64,000 bases of DNA from Colius striatus (taxonomy: Eukaryota > Chordata > Aves > Coliiformes > Coliidae). The stretch lies in contig NC_084759.1 in NCBI RefSeq assembly GCF_028858725.1, positions 97,956,362 through 98,020,361 on the forward strand, in the 5' to 3' direction. Both the position numbers and the translations under genes were made by a program. Shown here piece after piece: positions 37,801 through 51,762 of this stretch (the stretch's first letter is position 1; every line of letters starts with the position of its first letter). The notes beneath the pieces are model-generated. The model was not told the origin of the DNA. It was given only the letters and a program-made list of their open reading frames with translations, and did not search any database.

Positions 37801-40800
37801 TAATGGTGGAGTTACACGAGCCCTCTCCTGTGGATGTCTCCAGCATGGATGACTGCTCTCTACTTTTGTCTCCAGTTCCCAAACTTGAGCCAGCATGCAT
37901 TGCAGCAACAGGAGAATGAAAAGAGACAAGAAGAAAAGGAAAAGCATAGACGTACGATGACGCAAAAGGCAGTGAAGTTTGCATCTCCAAAGATTCGTGG
38001 ATTAATTCATCGCCTAGATTTTCTTCCAAACAAGTTACACTGGGTAATGAAACATCCCTAAGTTTCCCTCAACTGTAAAGTTGAGCTGCAAGATTTCAGA
38101 ATCTGCCTATGCTTATGTGGGTCAAATGAAGTGGTGACAAACAAAGAGGCATCAGAAGGTATCCCTACCCCTGTTTCCAGCTGAAGCAACTGGTAGACAT
38201 AAAAGTCATCGCTAGCCTGATTTAAGTCACACAGTGAGCAGAACAGACAGGCAGGAACGCATTGTGGTCTTCCAGGCTCCAAAACAGAGATATAAAACAA
38301 CTGTTTCTCCTTTACCGGGATATTTTACAGCTGCTTTCAGCACCAGGTTGACATTCACAGCTTTTCTTTTTTTTTTTTTTTCATTTGGGTCCCCACTTGC
38401 AGCTGCATCCACAGAAGCATTTCCCTTACTGCAGACAGGAGCACAGATCTTGCCTACAGCAACTCTTGAAGTGTGTTTAATCAGTCAACCCAGGCATTTT
38501 CGATGACTAACAGAGTAGGCACCTGAAAGGTACAAGACTTGCTCTTGCCATTGACCTTAGGATAAGATGAACAGCACCCCACAGGTTCTTGTTTCTCTCC
38601 ATTGTCTAGGTTTTTAAACGTGGAGAAGGCTTCCATCTTTGAGAAGACAAACTCAACCCTGGCCTCAGACTGCTCTACAGACTGCTCTACAGTACAATGG
38701 TTGACTTCTACGCAAGTTGGTCTATGAGGACAAACATTGCTGTCATAAATTATTGCAGTGGCAAGTTGTCTGCAAAGAGTGTATTACACTGTTCCTCTTA
38801 TTATTTTTTTAAGTCTGAATATATAAAACTGTAGCAACTGTTTCATAAACTTTAAATTTAAAAACAATAATAAAAGAAAATTTTGACACTGGGAAGTGGC
38901 TTCTTCTCCTGGGTTTACAAATTTGCATCTGAAACTGTTTTTATAGGTACCTTCTAGATTCAACAGAGAGAAAATGAGCACGTAGCACATACTATTCATG
39001 ACATTCTACAGTAGATGTCCATGACAGGTTAGATGAATTGCTCATTACAAACATGTATTTCTTTCCAGTGACAAAGGGACATAGGGTTCAGATGCAGACA
39101 GTTACAGTGCAGATGTCTGAAGCTGAGTGAGATCAATCTTGTTCCAGGTCTCAAAAGGGTTGAAAGTGCTTGGGAGCAGTATACTGTTTCCAAAGAGTTT
39201 TTAAGTAAAAAACTCAGCTCTGAATTACTATAATTCTTTCCAAAAATTGACTGGATGAAGGCAGGTTTGTTCTGCAACATTGTTTTTCACTGAGCTACCA
39301 TTGTGAGAATTAGTAATGCTCCAGTTCAGATTCTCTCCCTCTCTATCATCCCTCCCCTTTACATCTTTCAGCTCCTACTTCATTGCAAAGTTCTCTTCAA
39401 GCTTGTGTAAGAAACTATACATCCTATCCGGTATAGGAAATATCTGCATCGAATTCAAAACCTCTCAGAAGGTGAAGTTATATGTATTACAATGATGGTC
39501 AGAAAAAATGCTTTGCTTCCCTCTCCCCACTCAAAATATATTCCCATTGAGGGATCTAATTTTTATGCTGAGACTTATTCATAGATTTTTTACTAGTAAG
39601 AAGTTGTTTAAAATAAACTCATGAAGGCCTTGGAGAGATGCAATAATATTTGTTTCACTCCACCTTGATATCCAACATTAAAACTGAGTGGTACTTTTAA
39701 AGTCAACGGTTGAATCATGTATCAGTGCTGATTATTACAACTCAATATCCCAATTGCACATCTAATATTACTAAGCCTTTAGCTTCCACAAGCTGTGACA
39801 ATGAGATCCAAAATGTAACTATGAAATATATGGTGGCTCTGAATGCTATGCCTTGTGCAGAATGTCTCAGTGAGTAGACCTCGTTGCTGTGCTACCAGCA
39901 CAAAGAGAACCCAGCTCCTGGCCTATTCATTGTGTGTATACTTCCACTATCTCTTCTTTTCTGGCTTCTTTTCTCCATGGGGAACAAATGTAATCAAGGC
40001 AGCTGCTGCCTCAATGTCTGTGCATAGTTTTTATGCAGATGCCACTAAAGTCTTGTGAATATGCTCCATCTCACTCCCTGAAGAAAACTCTTGACACCCC
40101 AGTTACTTTATTTGGTTATAACCAAACAGTATTTATAATGTAACCATATTGTAACTAAATTATTATATGAGCCAAATGCCTTACCTAAGCTACTCAAAAA
40201 CCAAACAAGAAAAAATCAAAAAGAAAATATGAAAAAGAATGCCTCCCTGAACGTAAAACCTTGACTCTCTTTTCTGAGCTGATAATGTTGATTTACATAT
40301 CTTTAATTTCACAAGTGCATGGAGCTATGGAGAGCTCAGCACTCCATATGCGCCCCTGCCAGCTGTGGCAGTAAGGAAGGCAGAAGTGAGCAAAGTACTT
40401 GAGTCATTGAAGGGACAGGCTTTGGAGAAAGTGGTGAAAGACATTTTTGTGTCCAGGCAGACTTTACACTGCTCAATTCCCACCACATCTCTCCTAGTTT
40501 CTGAGCATTTTCCTTTTATCTTCCTAATTTAACTGCAGTTTTAAAGGCAACCACTTTCAACTATTCCATCAAAAGATGGATGGTGACTAGTAGAAATGTG
40601 TTGCTTTCTTCACAGACAAACAACTAAATTAATTTGAAAATCAAAATAACCAGACCTACCTATCAAAAAAAGCTACTGACAATAGGCTGGAGCTTCCCCT
40701 TTGCTAACACTTTTCATTCCTTGGAGCTCTGTGAGCACTGGTGGGGTGACTCCACATTGCACCCGCATAAATAAAAGCACTTTTGGCCCAATAACCACAG

Positions 40801-41122
40801 GTTTTGAAAGGTCAGTGTACAGCAGTGGCATCAGTAGTTTCTAAAGAAAAAAATATTTTCAGTGCAGTGCCTAGGTTCTGAATAATTTTAACACATTTGG
40901 GTTGCTCACCAAGTGTTGCATTTGCAAAATTACGGAGGCTTTCATGTGGGCCTACAAAAGTAATATTTACAGTGCAAAGTTTATCTGCTTATATAAAAGT
41001 GTTTGTCCTCAGTTTTCCTGATGGTCTAACATAGAATTATCCAAGACGACTTCTCCTTTTGCACACAGAGTTACAGAATTAAGCTGGTAAACTATTTATT
41101 CAAGTACTACAAGCAAGTTTCA

Positions 41123-41124
<2 letters not shown>
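34869..41124. other. Intergenic, no recognised gene
   Basis: AT-rich sequence with a T run at 38362-38381 and a GC-rich hairpin near 36495-36527. Nothing coding is recognised. Confidence 0.6.

Positions 41125-41167
<43 letters not shown>
41125..41167 (+). repeat. (TG)n microsatellite
   Basis: About 21 TG units, nearly perfect. Alternating purine/pyrimidine DNA of this kind can form Z-DNA and is length-variable. Confidence 0.96.
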
Positions 41168-41174
<7 letters not shown>

Positions 41175-44100
41175 TTTTGTATGTGCGTGACTGAAGGTTG
41201 TGTAGTGCCATCTTTTGGGTGGTCCTAATACTACAGGACAGCTTAACTAGATCGATGTTCCACATTTGCCATCATTGACGTGGCTAGGAGGCCATGTGTC
41301 ACTAGTTCCCTAAATTTGTTTCTGGAAAGTGTGGGGATTTTATCCTAGATTACAGCTCTCCATAAGGTTTTGCTTTCTAATGTGTATGAGCTCTCTAAAG
41401 AACAGATGAGCCGAGATGAAGGGAGTTGTGCTGGTTTCATGCTGTCCTCACCTGGGGGTGCAGGAGCCGGGGCCCACCTGACAGAACGAGTGAGATGAAG
41501 ATGAGGAGGTACAACCAGTGACAGCAGGACACCACAGAGGCAGATGGATGCTCATTAGTGGAATAAAAAAACAGACTTTTAGGCATTTTTCTTGGCATAA
41601 AGCTGTTGTGGAGCTGCTAGGGCTAGGAAATGCCTGTAGCAACCTCTACCTACTTTGAGAACTGAAGGCAAAACGAGTGGGAGGAGCTTTGCCCGCAGTA
41701 GCTCTTTGAAAGACAGACACTGCAGTTCCTACAAGTTCCTTAAGGGCACTCCTGTGGTGCAGGAATATATGTGCACCCTTGTAAAATCAATCCAATTTCA
41801 CCTTCTGCTTATGCTGTATGGTTATGATCACTTCAAATCACCTTGACAGGCAGCAGACACCTAGATAACAGCTCAAAACTCCTGCATTTTTTTTTTTTTT
41901 TTTTTCAGGGGAAATTATTTAAAAAGGCATGTGCCTTCAGTTATGAGATTTCAGTCTTCTTTCACCATCAAAATGCTTCCAGCTCTCCCCACAGCCACAG
42001 TTACATGAAGACTATACACAGCTGAGTGGCAGTGGTTTGATGACAAAGCAACTCAGTGTGAGGATGAATTCTGGGAGTGTTTCCACGCTGCATAAAGAAA
42101 TCCCCTAGCCCTTTCTTAGCACACAAATCCTCAAATCCCCATCAGCAAAATATTTTCCTATTTAGAAATCCCAGTTTTATCCAACTTTGGCCAATGTTTG
42201 CAGTATAAGACCATTATCTATGTATCTCAGACACGCCCTGTATCACCGAATTTCTTTCTTCTGACTCCTAAGACAAACAGTAAACTCATTAAATTAACTG
42301 CTTATATTTTGTCTTCATATTCCATGATAGCTCTAAAAACAGATCATATGTCAAAACCAAAAAAAGCCAAGCATTCAAAAATCCAACTTAACATCTCCAG
42401 TGATGCCACAGATCAGAAGTGTACATGAACTACTATGCCCATGGTATCTACTAACCTAATAATGCAGTAGCTAATAAACAAAATCTAGTCATAAAACCCA
42501 GTCTTTTCCACAGATGGTAAAAAATAGGATAAGATGACAATGTCCCTTTGAAAAGGTCAATGGTCAATTGGTTTCACCTTAGGCTAGAACTAATTCAGAG
42601 TCATGAAGTAAGTAATGCTTTCAGCAGGGTTTCCTTTTCCTTTAATGAGATGAAAGGGCTTTCTACCCCTTAGCCCAATCTACCCTAGGACAAATGAGCT
42701 ACTTCCCATAGCAAAACCTAATTTCGCATGTGATAAAGAGAGCGCAGGGCTTGGGAGGTTACTCGGCTTTGGATATCCCCTTGCCAGCAATGTAGGCACA
42801 CAAAGAGCAGGCCAAGGTTTGTACTATGCTCCCTGACTCATGGTCCCAGAGACAGCACAGACAGAGCCAAAGGAATTACTCACGCATGGAGCAGCATTTA
42901 CTGTAGGATTTGGCTTTGAGGACTAGAGCACCAGCTGATCCTTTTTTGCTAGCTGTTATGCTTGAAATGACATATGCACACACTGCAAAATTTTGGACAA
43001 GGCAGCCTCCCCAACAAAATGCTGATGTCTGCAATCAAACATATCTCTGTATGGAAATGTTCCCTAGCCACAGCTTCCTAGGCCAACTGCTTGTTGGAGG
43101 CTTTTTTGAGGTGTCAGAACATTTGCATTCCCCTACTCTTGGATAATCAAACATTGCTCGCAAGCTTGTTTGCATTTTGAAATAAGCCCAAGGAGAGAGC
43201 TCATGCATGTATGGTAAGTAGCTTTTCAGGGACAGGAGTCTGGAAGGTACTTCCTTCATTGGTGTATCCTTTCCTCTGCTGTGGTAGGAGACAGATATAT
43301 GTCTAATTCAGTTCAGAAATTCATCAAGCTCAGTTGAACAGCCATTGCACCCTTTGTCTCCATCCCTCCTGCTGGAAAGCAGGTCTATCTACGTGCACCT
43401 ACAGGAGACCTTATGAAACCTCATAGGCCACATAGGCTATGGATGCAGTGGTCTCCAGTATCACTAATCTGGTCTCTTTTCATTGGCACTAATCATTTAA
43501 CGTCTGTCTTCTGGACAGCCACTTAGTCCTCACAGGATCTAAGGCACAACATATTTCCATAGTTCTTTGCAGAGCTGCAGTAGTGAAGAACAATTGCAGT
43601 GAAGATGTGCTAAGAAAGTGGTGGGTGAGTGTCAGGACTCTGCTGTGGATAGAAGAGACTTCCAGCCACACAGATCAAAGCCCTCAAATGCAAAAGAGAT
43701 GCTCAAATGACATGAAATCAATGGGCCTCTGTTCAAGCACAGCTGTCCACGGATACATGAAAAATACTGTGGGAATGGAGCCACAGATATTAACATAAAG
43801 CAATAAATGCTGGCAGTTTTAGCAGCGGATGTCCTCACCTTAATTGACTTTTGCTTTTCTGCCCTCCCTGAAACAAACAACAAAAGTTAATGCTGTCCCT
43901 TCTCACATTTTTCTGAGATTGTGGTGTCTTAATGTCATAGCTTGAGTATTTATAGTTTTTCAGCTTGTTTCCGATACTATGTTTCCGTTTGAATTCTTTT
44001 GAAACGGTAAAAAGACAACTTTTTTTTTTTTGAGAACTTTGAAATAAAAACTAATACAGCAGGCAGGGCCCTCAGTTAAATTGGGTTTCACTTTATTGTC

Positions 44101-47100
44101 ATTATTACCAATTTCTTCACAAAACTGTCCTAGTTTTTGCCATATAAAGCAATGTCAGCTTAGCTGGCATCACTACAATTATATAAATGTATGGTTTTAT
44201 AAAGTGAAATTTTTTTGTCTCTCTTTAGCAAACAGATTTGCTAAAATACCTGATGAAGCTTAGTTTTTACAAGGTATGCTGCATGTGACAGTTGTGCCTA
44301 TTTGTGCTGTAGCTAAGATTTTTATACTACACTCAGTTCATAAATGTTATTGAGTAACAACTGGTGAGATTTTTTGAATATAAAAATGGTGAGAGAACCA
44401 GCACAGAATAACATTGATCTCCTTCTTTGCAGCTGACTAGGAATCGTGCTGCTCTGCTTTGTAAGTACAGGTCCAGGTTCAGAGGGAGGTTCTATGGAAC
44501 CCTGGAAGTCTCAGGGAAGGGATTTCCCTAGCTGCTTTCATTTACACCTTTAAAGCCACTCATTATGCAACCAGACAATGCTTCCCCTTGGGATGTCAGC
44601 CTCGGAAGCCCAGAAGGTCTTCTCCAGTCCCTCATTAACTTCCATAGGATTATGCCGGGCTGTCCCTGGGCCAGCCCTTACCAACACATCACTGAAGAGC
44701 AGCCACATGACTTTGGCCAGCAGACCTAGGGAGACTGAAATACTCTGGATCTGTCACAAGCAGCTGGAGGACACTCTCGCCACTTGACCTACTTGCATTT
44801 CACAAGGGGCACACAGAACATCTGTCCCTCTGTCCAGGCTTCGGCATGCAGCTGAGGCAGGCAGAGGCAACTACAACCCAAAGAATTTGGAGTTACCTCA
44901 ACTCTACTCCCTGTAGATCCTAGGGAGCTGGTGGCCAAGCCAGACAGCAGCCTCAGACCTCTTTCACAATAGGAGAGGGCATTGCCAGTAGATAAGGGTA
45001 TATGAGGTTTGCTTTCCAGTTATGCTTGGCTTACGGTCAGAAATGACAGCTGTCCACAATATTTTAATAACATATTTAAATAGCTTTTGAATTAAAACTT
45101 ACAAACCTCTAAATAAACTGAAGGCGAACTCAACAATAAGAGAATGAGTCAAAGCACTGAGATTAATTGGTAGATATAACAGTATCAGGAAAAGCTTTCC
45201 CCGTACCTGCTCTGCCTCTTCCCTCTCTTCTTAGGCCCACCTATATATGACCTGAGACATTTCCGAACCTGTGACTTGTCTCTTCCATCTGAAACAGTTC
45301 TATGTTACTATTCCTCTTAATCATGAATACAAACCTCTACTTCTGTCTCAAGTAGAGTTTTTAACTTTAAAGCATGCATTTAGCAATCTGAACCAGTCAG
45401 TCAAATATGCTGTGACTTCCCCATGACATGTCACACATGGAAATAAGACTAACTTACAAGGTCTCAGGAACATCCCAAGTGCCTCAATTTTACTTCTTTA
45501 TCACCCAAAACAATAACATATCTTGTGACACACTCTGCAAAAAAGAGTTGGAGGCACAGTGAAGGCAACACATCACCAGGAGTCCCAAGTACCTCTTGCA
45601 GACCTGTGTTCACACGCTTAGCTTTATACCCACTGCCAATCAGAATCTGTCTACACTATGACAGTGAAGGCTTTGCATAAGGGTTTGCATATTAAAGATG
45701 AGAGGAGAAATTTAGTGATGCAAAATGGAAGTTAAAAAAGAAAGGTTGACTCGCTTTTTAGCATTTGGTCTTAAGCAGGAATGATGTTTTTTCCAGAAGA
45801 CTTAGCAGTTACAAGAGTGAAAATACAAATCTGGGTAATAGTTTATTAGTGTCTGTTTATTTCTTGCTGCGCTCTCTTAAGAGTGTCTACGGTATAAACT
45901 GACACAGAGGATGGATGGAAGGGTGTTTTGTTTTAAAAACTTCATTTCTTGTATAAGCCATTGCACATGCTTCCTCTTGATATCATTTGTAAACACAATA
46001 TTCTAGCCAACATTTTATTAAGTTTCAATCCTGTGAACACTCGAGGGGTTAGCAAGATGCTAGAAGTTAAGCCTAACTATAAATATTTCCAGGATTGGGG
46101 CCTACGTGTCTGCTCCAGTTCTCTTTGTTAACATTATTTAATTGAGCTACATGTTACATTGCTGCAACCAGAGTTGCTCACGTGGGCAAAATATATTAAC
46201 AGTCTTAATATGGGGTTGTGCAAGCGAGGTTATATGCCAGAGAAGTGGCTCACGTGAGCTGTTGCAGATCGGCTGGGGTGATAGCAAGCATGACTCTGAA
46301 GTGAACCACAACAGTGATTTCAAATGTTCCAAAAACTGGAAGGAGCAGCAAAGGGAAGCTCATGCTGCCCCTGCATTCACCCTCTTCCTACTGATGGCTA
46401 CTGGTCTGATCCAGATCTTTGGTGGTTGGAAGCAGCCAACGCATATGCAGGGAAGGAAGCAGAGGGAAGGAAGAGCAGCAAGAGGCCTCCTCACCCTGCC
46501 TCCTCTCCTCAGAGAGGAACAGAGGAAGGGCCAGCAAGGGAAAGCCAAAACTGTGATATCATCAATCCAAGCCTAGTAAAAATGGTTCGATCTGGTTTGT
46601 CGGGCATTTAATTCCTTAACAGAGAGCCTGGTATTAGATTTTTTCATGGTTTGGTAAAATCTTACACTGTGAATAGGCAGAGTAAGAAATCTGAGGATGA
46701 TATTTTCTGTGACAGCAGCAAACACGACACCACTGCAATGATCTTTCTCCCTGCACCTGTTACCCCTCCCTGGCACCCTGGGCTCGGGGGGAGACATGTC
46801 AAAAGGAAAAGGCAAGAGTGCAATCAAGTGAAAAGACAATGAGTTAGTGAAAATTAACAGATATTGTTCTGCATCACCTTTCTGCAGCATCTTTAATCTG
46901 AGTAACTGTATGGGGCATGGATGCATAGGCACTGTGAGGGGCTACAGGGCTGCCACTGTGAGGAGAGGCCGGGGCTGTTTGCCCATGACAGTAACTGATC
47001 TTAGTTTCTTCCCCCTGTCCTATTGAGGAGAAGGAATGAGAGAGCAGCTGGGTGGGCATCTGGCTGCCAGCCAAGGTCAACCCACTACAATATCCTATGG

Positions 47101-48354
47101 TTCTTCGCCTGAGATTAGTGTTACAACCTTGCATTTTACCCAATCCATTGATAAAATAAGCATTCAAATGTGTTAGGCAACATTGGCGACAAGTCTTGCT
47201 TCCAGCTCAGCTGAGCTTGTGATTAAAACAGCATATCAGTGTTGATGTACAGATATACCCAGAACTAAGGGAGACCCTTTAGGTGTTCATTATATCCCAT
47301 TACATCTAAACAATACTTATACTTGTACCTGAGAGTAAACAAGGTTCTGGTTTATTTTTTCCCCTAACATTGAAGAAGTGCAAAGAAGCATTTGAAGTTC
47401 TAGTCTAATACCAGTAAACAAGAAGAAACACAGAAAAAAAAAAAGAGAAAATAAAAAAAAAAGAGATAGCCACCCTGTTCAAACTACGGATAAAACTGTC
47501 AAAAAGCTTTATCAACATCATGAGCCCTGTCCTGAAACAGCTGAAATAAGTTACGTCAGAGGTACAGCCTCTGCAAATGTCTATGAATTGCACTGATTTA
47601 CCAAAAGTATTTTGTCTTATTGCTAACAAATTGCTGAATCACTTTGTACCTCAGTTTTCTACCTGCTAAATACAGATAAGGCTTGCTAAAGGCTTTTAAG
47701 GAGCTATATTCCATAATAACTGTGAACTGCGCCTTTGAGAGCTACATAAGCACAATGATGGAGTCAAAAAATACAAAGTTTAGGAGGTAATTAATGAGGG
47801 CTCCCGAAAGCCAACATGCTTTTTAAAAATGGAGTTGACACAGCTATTGGATTAGTAACGGACTCTTACACATTTATGGCTTTAAGTGATTTGCTCCTTG
47901 TCTAAAATGAAGTCTGTGTCACAGCTATGTCTTGCAAAAGCTACAAAGACATTTTATACCATTTTGATATAGAGCAAACATTAAAGAAAGACACAAAGAA
48001 TTGTACTTGAAATCATGACTTTGCATTATAATCTCTCAGAGCATTTCTGAAATATTTGTTTAGGTCACAGAATAAATTGATGAACACCTGGATTAAAGTA
48101 TCTAAATAAAGATCCTGATGCAAATCCCCAAATTTGCTGTTAAGTGAAGCTGCATTTTAAAGTCCCTCTCTTGAGGTATGAGCTGCTGAAATTTTTACTT
48201 TCTTATATGTTATTTTTATCAGTTCTGAATAAACGAAATGCAGGCAAGAGTATTTCCTGCTTGGCTGATTGGTACTTTCTCCACTGGTGATACAGGTCAA
48301 GCTTGGAGGCAAGACAGAAGCTAACCATCTCCATTATAATTGCTTCCAGGTAGT
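41168..48354. other. Intergenic, no recognised gene
   Basis: No conserved ORF, RNA gene or clear transposon. It has a T run at 41888-41905 and an A-rich purine tract near 47432-47466. Confidence 0.6.
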
Positions 48355-48511
48355 ACAGACCTCCTTCTCTGGAGGCTGTCAGAGCCCACCTGGACATGTT
48401 CCTATGTGAGATCTAGGCAGACCTGGTTGAGCAGAGGGGTGAAGCTAAATGGTTTTTAGAGGTCCCTTTCAACTCCTATCATACTATGATTCCGTGTGAT
48501 TCTGTGATTTA
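48355..48511 (+). repeat. CR1 LINE 3' tail (sense, diverged)
   Basis: CCCACCTGGACATGTTCCTA, AGAGGTCCCTTTCAACTCC and the tail TATGATTCCGTGTGATTCTG. More diverged than the other copies. Confidence 0.85.
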
Positions 48512-48544
48512 TTCTTGTACTATTACTGGGAGAAGTGACCAACA

Positions 48545-48790
48545 CTCACCTTGCCTCTTTTCAGATAGTTATAGAGATAAGCTCTCCCTTCAGTCTCCTT
48601 TTCTCCTGGCTAAAAAATCTCATTTCCTTCAGCTGTCTCTCATAAGGTTTGTTCTCCAGATCCTTCATGAGCTTCATTGCCCATCTCTGGACACTCTCCA
48701 GAACCTCAATGTCCTTTTTGTAATGAGGGGCCCAAAGAATGACCAGCACATGTCCACGTAGACTAGGAGAACAATAAGCAAAGCCCTGTT
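48545..48790 (-). repeat. CR1 LINE fragment (antisense)
   Basis: AGATAGTTATAGAGATAAGC, CTGGACACTCTCCAGAACCT and AATGAGGGGCCCAAAGAATG are the reverse complement of the CR1 region upstream of its tail. It is tail-to-tail with the previous copy; the outer end is uncertain. Confidence 0.75.
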
Positions 48791-50868
48791 TAGCAAGACA
48801 GAAATCTCTTTGGAATTGGCAGGGCAATGTCCGCATCTGCTAAGTGATGGTAACTGTCTCCTATAATCACATGGATGTATGAAAGGTAAAAAGGTTTTAC
48901 TTTGGTAGAGGTTTTACTGTGAGGAATTTAATGGAAACTGTAACACTTCTTTGCAATACTTACGAAATCATCTGTCCAAAGTACAAGAGAAAGTGCGGTA
49001 TCTTTTGAAATTGCAGAATGATAAAAATATCAAAATGCCATGGAGCTCAGGGTATGCCCCAATGTGCTCTTTGATAGTTGCCAAAGGACTCTGCAGCCAA
49101 CATTACAGTTATATTTACCTTCTGAAACACTCTTCCAGACATACTATAATGCAACATTGTGTTTTGTCCCGATTGCTTTTATTTGATTCCTTCTTTCCAG
49201 CGGTATTTTTTTGTATATTTTACACTAGCAGTTGTTTTGACCATGAAAATTTGGATTTAGGTCAGCTGCTCACAAGAAATTTAGATGGTGACACAAATTC
49301 TTCAGCAGTAATACTTCTACTGCCAGAAAGTGAGATACACGTGCCAGGCTTCGTCAGTCTTTTAAACCATTTGCCTATGGATTTACATGCAATACAGTCA
49401 TGTATCTTCAGACACATGGATCTACAGATATAATCTCCTCAGACTTGCTGTGTTGCGATAACAGACTTTTGCTAAGGCATGCACCTTGTAAGAGCTGGGG
49501 GGAGAAGTTAACATAAAACTAAATGCCAGGTCATCTCCTAGGTGTTGACCTAGACAGAAAAAAATATATGCACAGCTTTGCCTCAACTATGTTTAGAACA
49601 TATTGCTTAAAATGCATAGCTCACAGGTTTCAACAAGCACATCAATCAACAATCAGTTGAGAGGTGCCAACAGCCTTTAGTATCTCGGATCACAGAGGGA
49701 TACTACAGTAAACAGTTATACATGTGGTTATGAATATAGTCAACTCCAGGTCAAAATTGAGGCCTGCTGCTCCCCACAGAGCCAGTTCAGCTTAAGTCCA
49801 TCAGCCAGTGTTGACCATGCACTAACATCCTCTTTTGGACACGGACAGCTATGGTAGGAAACGTGCTCCACGTTGGTCCCAGCACAACCCACATCACCAT
49901 CTTAGTCAGTGCAAAATATATATGAAAACTTCTTTGTGGTCTAAATAAGGACCAGCACAAATAAATGGATGTTTATTTGTACAAATGTTGTTGAGTTTAA
50001 ACTAAATCAAGCTTCCAGTCTGCCCTTACCTTTATAAGTTAAACTAACCCAAATCCCGAACCCCAAAGTCAGAAGCATTATATTTCCTGAATAGCAAAAT
50101 GCTTAACTGACGTAGCCAGAGGCAGATCAAGTGCCCACTGAATCCCATTTTGATAAAAATTTACTAAAGGAAAGCAGAAAGAGTTGTTAGTACTTTGAGT
50201 GCATGTAGTCCTTGTAGGCTATTTAGGAATAAAAATAGGGTGCTCCCAAAATTTCTGCATCTCTTTTTTCTGCAATTTTGCTAATTAGTTCATGTAAAAG
50301 CAGAAATTATGGGGAAATGGATAACTACGTTAAATCACATCTCTCCTCCTCCTCCAAGTTAAAAATGTACACTTCTCATGAACGTGATGATGAACATCAT
50401 TTTGCTTTTTCCCGTTACTACTGATCATCAAAACACTTAGACAAAATTAAAGGTTTTCTTTCTTATTCCTGTTACCCTGCTAAGAAAAAACAACTTTTAG
50501 TGACATCAAAATCAACAATAAATGGGGGCGAAAAAAAAAAGCTAATCATGCATATCACAAAAGACGTCACAGGGAACAACCTCTATAAACAACCTTGCTC
50601 AGTTCAGTAATGTATCCTGAGTGACAACGGATTCCCTTCCTCTGCACGAAGCCAAACCACTCAGGCTGCTCAACAACTAAGAAGAGGCAGCTTAGAACAG
50701 AAGTGTTTATTATGAGTGACCCTTTCAGTGGCCACAAGTAGGAATGGGAAAAGAGTTCTGCAAAATCAGGTGAATTTCTGACTTAGCTTAAGGTTATTGG
50801 AAGTTTTTCTTTGATGGCTGTGTTTTTAACAATATCTGTTCTTTAATTCCCTATTCAATGGGCCTCAT
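48791..50868. other. Intergenic, no recognised feature
   Basis: AT-rich DNA with no gene. The open frame at 48951-49433 has no recognisable domain. Confidence 0.6.
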
Positions 50869-50882
50869 ATGCCATCTGCTGG
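50869..50882 (-). promoter_or_regulatory. CTCF-like motif 1
   Basis: On the minus strand CCAGCAGATGGCAT matches 13 of 14 positions of the CTCF core CCASYAGRKGGCRS; the last base differs. Confidence 0.4.
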
Positions 50883-51121
50883 TTCAAATCTAATTTATAA
50901 CCATATTTCAAGGAAGTATTCATTCTGCAGTATTTAAACAAACAGGTTGAAAGCATGAGTTGAGTCAGGTTTTTTTAATTCTAGAAACAGCAGTTTACGC
51001 AAACTCTGTCAAAGAAATTGAAGCTTCACCATTGTTAGCACTGCCCAGATGCTGCTAACACTTGGGTCTGAGCCATAAAAACCAGTCCTCGCGCTGTAGA
51101 CTACAATATGATGATCTATTA

Positions 51122-51135
51122 GCTCCATCTGGTGG
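51122..51135 (-). promoter_or_regulatory. CTCF-like motif 2
   Basis: On the minus strand CCACCAGATGGAGC matches 13 of 14 positions of the CTCF core; A replaces the C after GG. Confidence 0.4.
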
Positions 51136-51748
51136 TTTTATTTCCATTACAAATGTTTGTGTCACACTTCTTTTTCCCCCCAAGTGCTAGAACTTCATTA
51201 AGATAAATTTTCTGCTTTTTCTAGGGTCGTATCCCACTGAGAAAAAAAATCTGCAAAAGTTCATTATGTTTAGCTTTCTAAATCTCTACTTAAATAAACC
51301 CTGATTGGAGTTGATTTGGACTAGACACGATTCAGATTGCAAATAGATGTGTTGAATAACCCAGCTAAACTCATTGGGGCTGTTCACAGAAACCTGAAAC
51401 AGAAATTCTGTTCACAGCAATTGCAGGACTAGAGGCAGGCAGGTGTGCAAGCAACGTTTTTTAGGAAGCAATCCTTTTGTCAGTGCTCCTTCACACCTTG
51501 GGTCGTGTTCACACAGCGCAGTGCTCATCATGTGCCCATTTGCGCGTTCACGGCAGAATATCTAGCAACAAGGGGAAAACAAGGCAGTTGCCGAGCCTTT
51601 TACTAAAAATACTTTTTTGGACATTACATAAAGGCCAGGAAAACTTTTGTCTTACTCACGGAACTGTTAGAAACAGTACTAAAGCGTAAGCCTGAAACCT
51701 GGGAGATGAACGGTGAACCGCTCTAGGAGAAAAACTTTTTGTAGTCGA

Positions 51749-51762
51749 GTGCCACCTGGTGG
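51749..51762 (-). promoter_or_regulatory. CTCF-like motif 3 (full core match)
   Basis: On the minus strand CCACCAGGTGGCAC fits all 14 core positions of the CTCF consensus, and the next bases (TC) also fit. It is 1.9 kb upstream of the ADAMTS1 TATA-like box. Confidence 0.55.

Noticed and set aside
48951..49433. 160-codon open frame
   Set aside because: No family resemblance and biased, random-like composition; treated as chance.
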